Positions 5,470 to 7,153 of a DNA stretch of 7,153 nucleotides are shown one piece after another (the stretch's first letter is position 1; each line of letters starts with the position of its first letter). Under the pieces are notes generated by a model. It searched no databases. It had not been told where the DNA came from and saw only the letters and a program-made list of their open reading frames with translations. Source of the stretch: Planctomycetota bacterium (GTDB lineage Bacteria; Planctomycetota; Phycisphaerae; Sedimentisphaerales; Anaerobacaceae). The position numbers were made by a program, and so were the translations under genes. The stretch spans positions 1 to 7,153 of the forward strand of contig JAFNGF010000325.1 of assembly GCA_017885385.1 (NCBI GenBank), read 5' to 3'.

Positions 5470-5571
5470 CCCCGCAATATACCCGTCCCCTCGGCCTTGC
5501 TCGGGGCGTATTAGCCCCGGCCAATGGCCGGGGTACCCCCGCCGAAAGGCGGGGGTCGAAGGATTGCGGGG
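5470..5571. repeat. Nested palindromic element between ribH and nusB
   Basis: The outer arms CCCCGCAAT (5470-5478) and ATTGCGGGG (5563-5571) are identical to the arms of the simple palindrome at 4950-4969, but here 84 nt separate them. Inside lie three further hairpins. One is imperfect, at about 5480-5510 (CCCC 5487-5490 with GGGG 5503-5506, plus flanking pairs). The second pairs CCCCGGCCA (5515-5523) with TGGCCGGGG (5525-5533). The third pairs ACCCCCGCC (5535-5543) with GGCGGGGGT (5548-5556) around a GAAA tetraloop. The whole can fold as a closed stem with three arms. It lacks tRNA landmarks and a T run. It abuts the ribH stop codon. Confidence 0.8.
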
Positions 5572-6045
5572 CTAAATACTGCTGATTTGGTCCATCACAT
5601 TAACCATTTCCATAGCTGTCCGCGCCGCATCTGCACCGGCGTTGCCCATCTTTGTCCCGGCTCTTTCCAGGGCCTGTTCGAGCGTATCACAGGTCAGCAC
5701 GCCAAATACAGTCGGCGCCGGCGAATCATAGTTAATCTGTCCGATACCTCGTGATACCTGCTGACAGATATAATCATAATGGGCGGTTTGTCCTCGTATG
5801 ACGGCACCGAGGCAAAGGACCGCAACGTATTTGCCGCTCTGTGCGAGTTTTTTTGCTGCCTGCGTAATTTCGCAGGCGCCCGGGACCCAAAATACAGATA
5901 TCTGCTGGTCGGCGGCGCCGTGACGCTGCAGACAGTCGATTGCACCGGCGAGCAATTTACTGGTTACGAACTCGTTGAACCTGCTGACCACAATGGCGTA
6001 ATTGCCCTTGCCGGCTGTAACCTGGCCTTTTATTTCTTTAATCAT
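5572..6045 (-). CDS. ribH: 6,7-dimethyl-8-ribityllumazine synthase
   Basis: This is the penultimate enzyme of riboflavin synthesis. It condenses 5-amino-6-ribitylamino-uracil with 3,4-dihydroxybutanone 4-phosphate in the cytoplasm, normally as pentamers or icosahedral 60-mers. ATG 6045 is chosen because GGAGAA (plus-strand 6054-6059) stands 8 nt upstream and gives 157 residues, the family norm; the upstream frame extension to 6087 adds 14 untypical residues. Motifs are SRFNEFVT at 21-28, VPGACEI at 54-60, GAVIRGQTAHYDY at 80-92 with catalytic His89, VFGVLTCDT at 113-121, and ERAGTKMGN at 127-135 with phosphate-binding Arg128. All expected active-site residues are present. The last codon pair and TAG stop run straight into the nested palindrome, whose repeat-family flank TATTTAG supplies the stop. 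nusB and parA follow in the same direction. No other rib genes are in the window. Confidence 0.96.
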   Translation of the reverse strand: MIKEIKGQVTAGKGNYAIVVSRFNEFVTSKLLAGAIDCLQRHGAADQQISVFWVPGACEITQAAKKLAQSGKYVAVLCLGAVIRGQTAHYDYICQQVSRGIGQINYDSPAPTVFGVLTCDTLEQALERAGTKMGNAGADAARTAMEMVNVMDQISSI

Positions 6046-6126
6046 AGTTTTGCTTCTCCAAACAATCTTGGCGTTGCGACGCCGCAAGCCCGCTGTGATT
6101 TACCAATGAATCGCTTTTGGCAGCAG

Positions 6127-6155
6127 ATTATAAGACTATTACTACCTGCTTTCCA
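6127..6155 (-). promoter_or_regulatory. Candidate ribH promoter, proximal
   Basis: On the minus strand a perfect -10 hexamer TATAAT (6132-6127) stands 17 nt after TGGAAA (6155-6150), which matches four of six -35 positions. Transcription would begin near 6120 and give a leader of about 75 nt before the ribH ATG. Confidence 0.5.
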
Positions 6156-6167
6156 GAAAAACCATAA

Positions 6168-6195
6168 CTTATCATTGGCGAAACGCCCGTGTCAA
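6168..6195 (-). promoter_or_regulatory. Candidate ribH promoter, distal
   Basis: On the minus strand a perfect -35 hexamer TTGACA (6195-6190) stands 16 nt before GATAAG (6173-6168), a four-of-six -10. A small GGCG-AAA-CGCC inverted repeat (6177-6187) lies between the hexamers. With the proximal site it would form a tandem promoter pair. Confidence 0.4.
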
Positions 6196-6242
6196 CGCAG
6201 GGCACGCAATCTAACCTATGCAATTGTAAGAGCTTAAAGGTC

Positions 6243-6260
6243 AAATTTCCAAAGAAATTT
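6243..6260. promoter_or_regulatory. AT-rich inverted repeat, possible operator
   Basis: AAATTTC (6243-6249) and GAAATTT (6254-6260) flank CAAA, a perfect 7-bp dyad. It is AT-rich in a GC-richer setting and lies between the divergent genes, as an operator often does. No T run follows on either strand that would make it a terminator. Confidence 0.4.
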
Positions 6261-6261
6261 T

Positions 6262-6279
6262 CGCCGGCCCGGACCGGCG
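6262..6279. repeat. GC-rich palindrome upstream of the TPR gene
   Basis: CGCCGG (6262-6267) and CCGGCG (6274-6279) pair around CCCGGA. It lies 2 nt from the AT-rich dyad. It may be another member of the GC-rich intergenic palindromes seen in the other gaps. Confidence 0.5.
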
Positions 6280-6381
6280 CTACAACAGGCAAAAAAACTC
6301 TAAGGCGATGGCATACGCTGGGCGATAACGGCGGTGGACGAGTGCGCATTGGTTAAGCAGCCAACCGGGAGAAAGCTGATT

Positions 6382-7153
6382 ATGTTCTCCGAAGATGTAG
6401 AATTCGGCTATTACGACAAAGCCGAGGACAAAGCTCACAGGGCGTTCGAGCTTTACGAAGACGGCAAAATGCCGCAGGCCCTGGACGAGCTGAACACGGC
6501 GCTGGAGATAAATCCTGCCAATAGCTCCTGGCATTTCAATAAGGCCCTGACTTTGGATGCCATGAACCGCTACGATGACGCAATAGCCGAGTACGAGATC
6601 GCTCTGCAGTTGTGCCCGGAAGATATGGAGATACTGAATTCGCTGGCGGTCGATTACACCCGCACCGGCCAATACGACCGGGCTATCGACGCCTTCGAGC
6701 ATATCCAGCAGCTTGATCCTAAATTCGAGCCGTGCTACTGCAATCGCATCATCACTTACGCCGAAATGGGCTTGCACGATTTAGCCGAGCAGATGTTTTA
6801 CCTGGCTCAGCAGATAAATCCGGACTGTGCCCTGTGCTACTACAACATCGGCGACAGCCTTTTTGCCCGGGGCGAGTATAAAAGTGCCGTGCGCTGCTGG
6901 CTGCGCACCGCTGAGCTTGAGCCGACCCACCCTCAAATCAACTATCGAATTGCACAGGCATACTGGGCCGACGGGGACGCCTCACGCAGCCGCGAGCATT
7001 TTCTAACGGAGCTTCGCACCAATCCGGGGGATGTGGACGTAATTTTGGACTTCGGCTTGTTCCTGCTGGAAGCCGGCGAGACTGAATCGGCAAAAGAAAA
7101 GTTTAACCGAATACTCGAGCTAAAAAGTGATTTTGCGCCGGCTTTATTCTATT
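6382..7153 (+). CDS. Tetratricopeptide (TPR) repeat protein, 3' partial
   Basis: The frame runs from ATG 6382 off the right edge, giving 257 residues so far. The start is supported by GGGAGA at 6367-6372, 9 nt upstream. After a short lead (1-13) come seven TPR units with an exact 34-residue period from residue 14: 14-47, 48-81, 82-115, 116-149, 150-183, 184-217 and 218-251. The unit-closing prolines are at 45, 79, 113, 147, 181 and 215, always 34 apart. Typical unit wording is GQYDRAIDAFEHIQQLDP. There is no signal peptide or membrane segment, so it is probably cytoplasmic. TPR arrays form superhelical protein-binding scaffolds; the partner is unknown. Cysteines cluster as CYC (118-120) and CALC (149-152). 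A further domain may follow beyond the window. Confidence 0.9.
   Translation, partial: MFSEDVEFGYYDKAEDKAHRAFELYEDGKMPQALDELNTALEINPANSSWHFNKALTLDAMNRYDDAIAEYEIALQLCPEDMEILNSLAVDYTRTGQYDRAIDAFEHIQQLDPKFEPCYCNRIITYAEMGLHDLAEQMFYLAQQINPDCALCYYNIGDSLFARGEYKSAVRCWLRTAELEPTHPQINYRIAQAYWADGDASRSREHFLTELRTNPGDVDVILDFGLFLLEAGETESAKEKFNRILELKSDFAPALFY

Larger units (their letters stand above)
6046..6381. other. Divergent intergenic control region between ribH and the TPR gene
   Basis: This 336-nt stretch holds no credible gene. It contains promoter-like hexamers reading toward ribH, a ribosome site for each flanking gene (TTCTCC at 6054-6059 for ribH on the minus strand; GGGAGA at 6367-6372 for the TPR gene), and two inverted repeats at 6243-6260 and 6262-6279. 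I searched the ribH leader for an FMN riboswitch and saw no recognisable RFN core. No good plus-strand -35/-10 pair was found for the TPR gene. Confidence 0.6.

Noticed and set aside
5470..5571. Cloverleaf-like fold as a tRNA gene
   Set aside because: Arm lengths (9-bp outer stem, 9-bp hairpins) and missing T-loop, anticodon-loop and CCA features do not fit a tRNA.
4927..5571. CRISPR array suggested by repeated palindromes
   Set aside because: The repeats are few, unequal in spacing and separated by genes; no regular repeat-spacer pattern or cas gene exists.
6046..6130. FMN riboswitch ahead of ribH
   Set aside because: The leader is short, about 75 nt from the candidate start, and I saw none of the conserved RFN core segments.
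5779..6237. A plus-strand frame over ribH and its leader
   Set aside because: It is antisense to ribH, whose active-site motifs are complete, and it crosses the promoter region.
6280..6777. A 165-residue minus-strand frame over the start of the TPR gene
   Set aside because: The plus strand encodes a perfect 34-residue TPR period with a good ribosome site; the antisense frame has no such support.

Overview
The window looks like part of a Planctomycetota chromosome, most likely from the Phycisphaerae/Sedimentisphaerales side of that phylum. This is inferred from protein style, not from a marker gene. The strongest pointer is the sigma factor at 615-2324. Its region 1.2/2 wording (an NYLKYLANKAR helix, then a charged linker into ANLRLVVS and FGTYASW) and its helix-turn-helix-rich N-terminus match, from memory, a sigma-70 subfamily expanded in planctomycetes. 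Weak or absent Shine-Dalgarno sequences at several starts and GC-rich palindromes in most gaps fit that picture.

Layout, left to right. (1) 3-461, plus strand: the C-terminal part of a corrinoid (B12-binding) protein of the methyltransferase type, closed by a strong intrinsic terminator at 519-546. (2) 615-4037, plus strand: a probable three-gene unit of an unusual sigma factor, a stand-alone E2-type acyltransferase domain that has lost the usual active-site histidine, and a secreted alpha/beta-hydrolase of the esterase type. The last two genes are 12 nt apart. (3) 6045 down to 4043, minus strand: ribH (lumazine synthase), nusB and a Soj/ParA-type ATPase in the same direction, separated by two gaps rich in hairpins. 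parA converges on the hydrolase gene with only 5 nt between the stop codons. (4) 6046-6381: a divergent control region with promoter-like hexamers for ribH and two inverted repeats. (5) 6382-7153, plus strand: a TPR protein with a strict 34-residue period, running off the right edge.

Functionally these are housekeeping genes (riboflavin synthesis, antitermination, chromosome partition) beside a regulatory/metabolic unit. I see no CRISPR array, transposase, integrase, phage gene or defence system. The parts most worth a second look are the multi-HTH sigma factor, the His-less E2 domain, and the family of nested or mutually exclusive palindromes in the ribH-nusB-parA gaps. One of these palindromes begins at the stop codon of ribH and shares an exact 16-mer with another 600 bp away.
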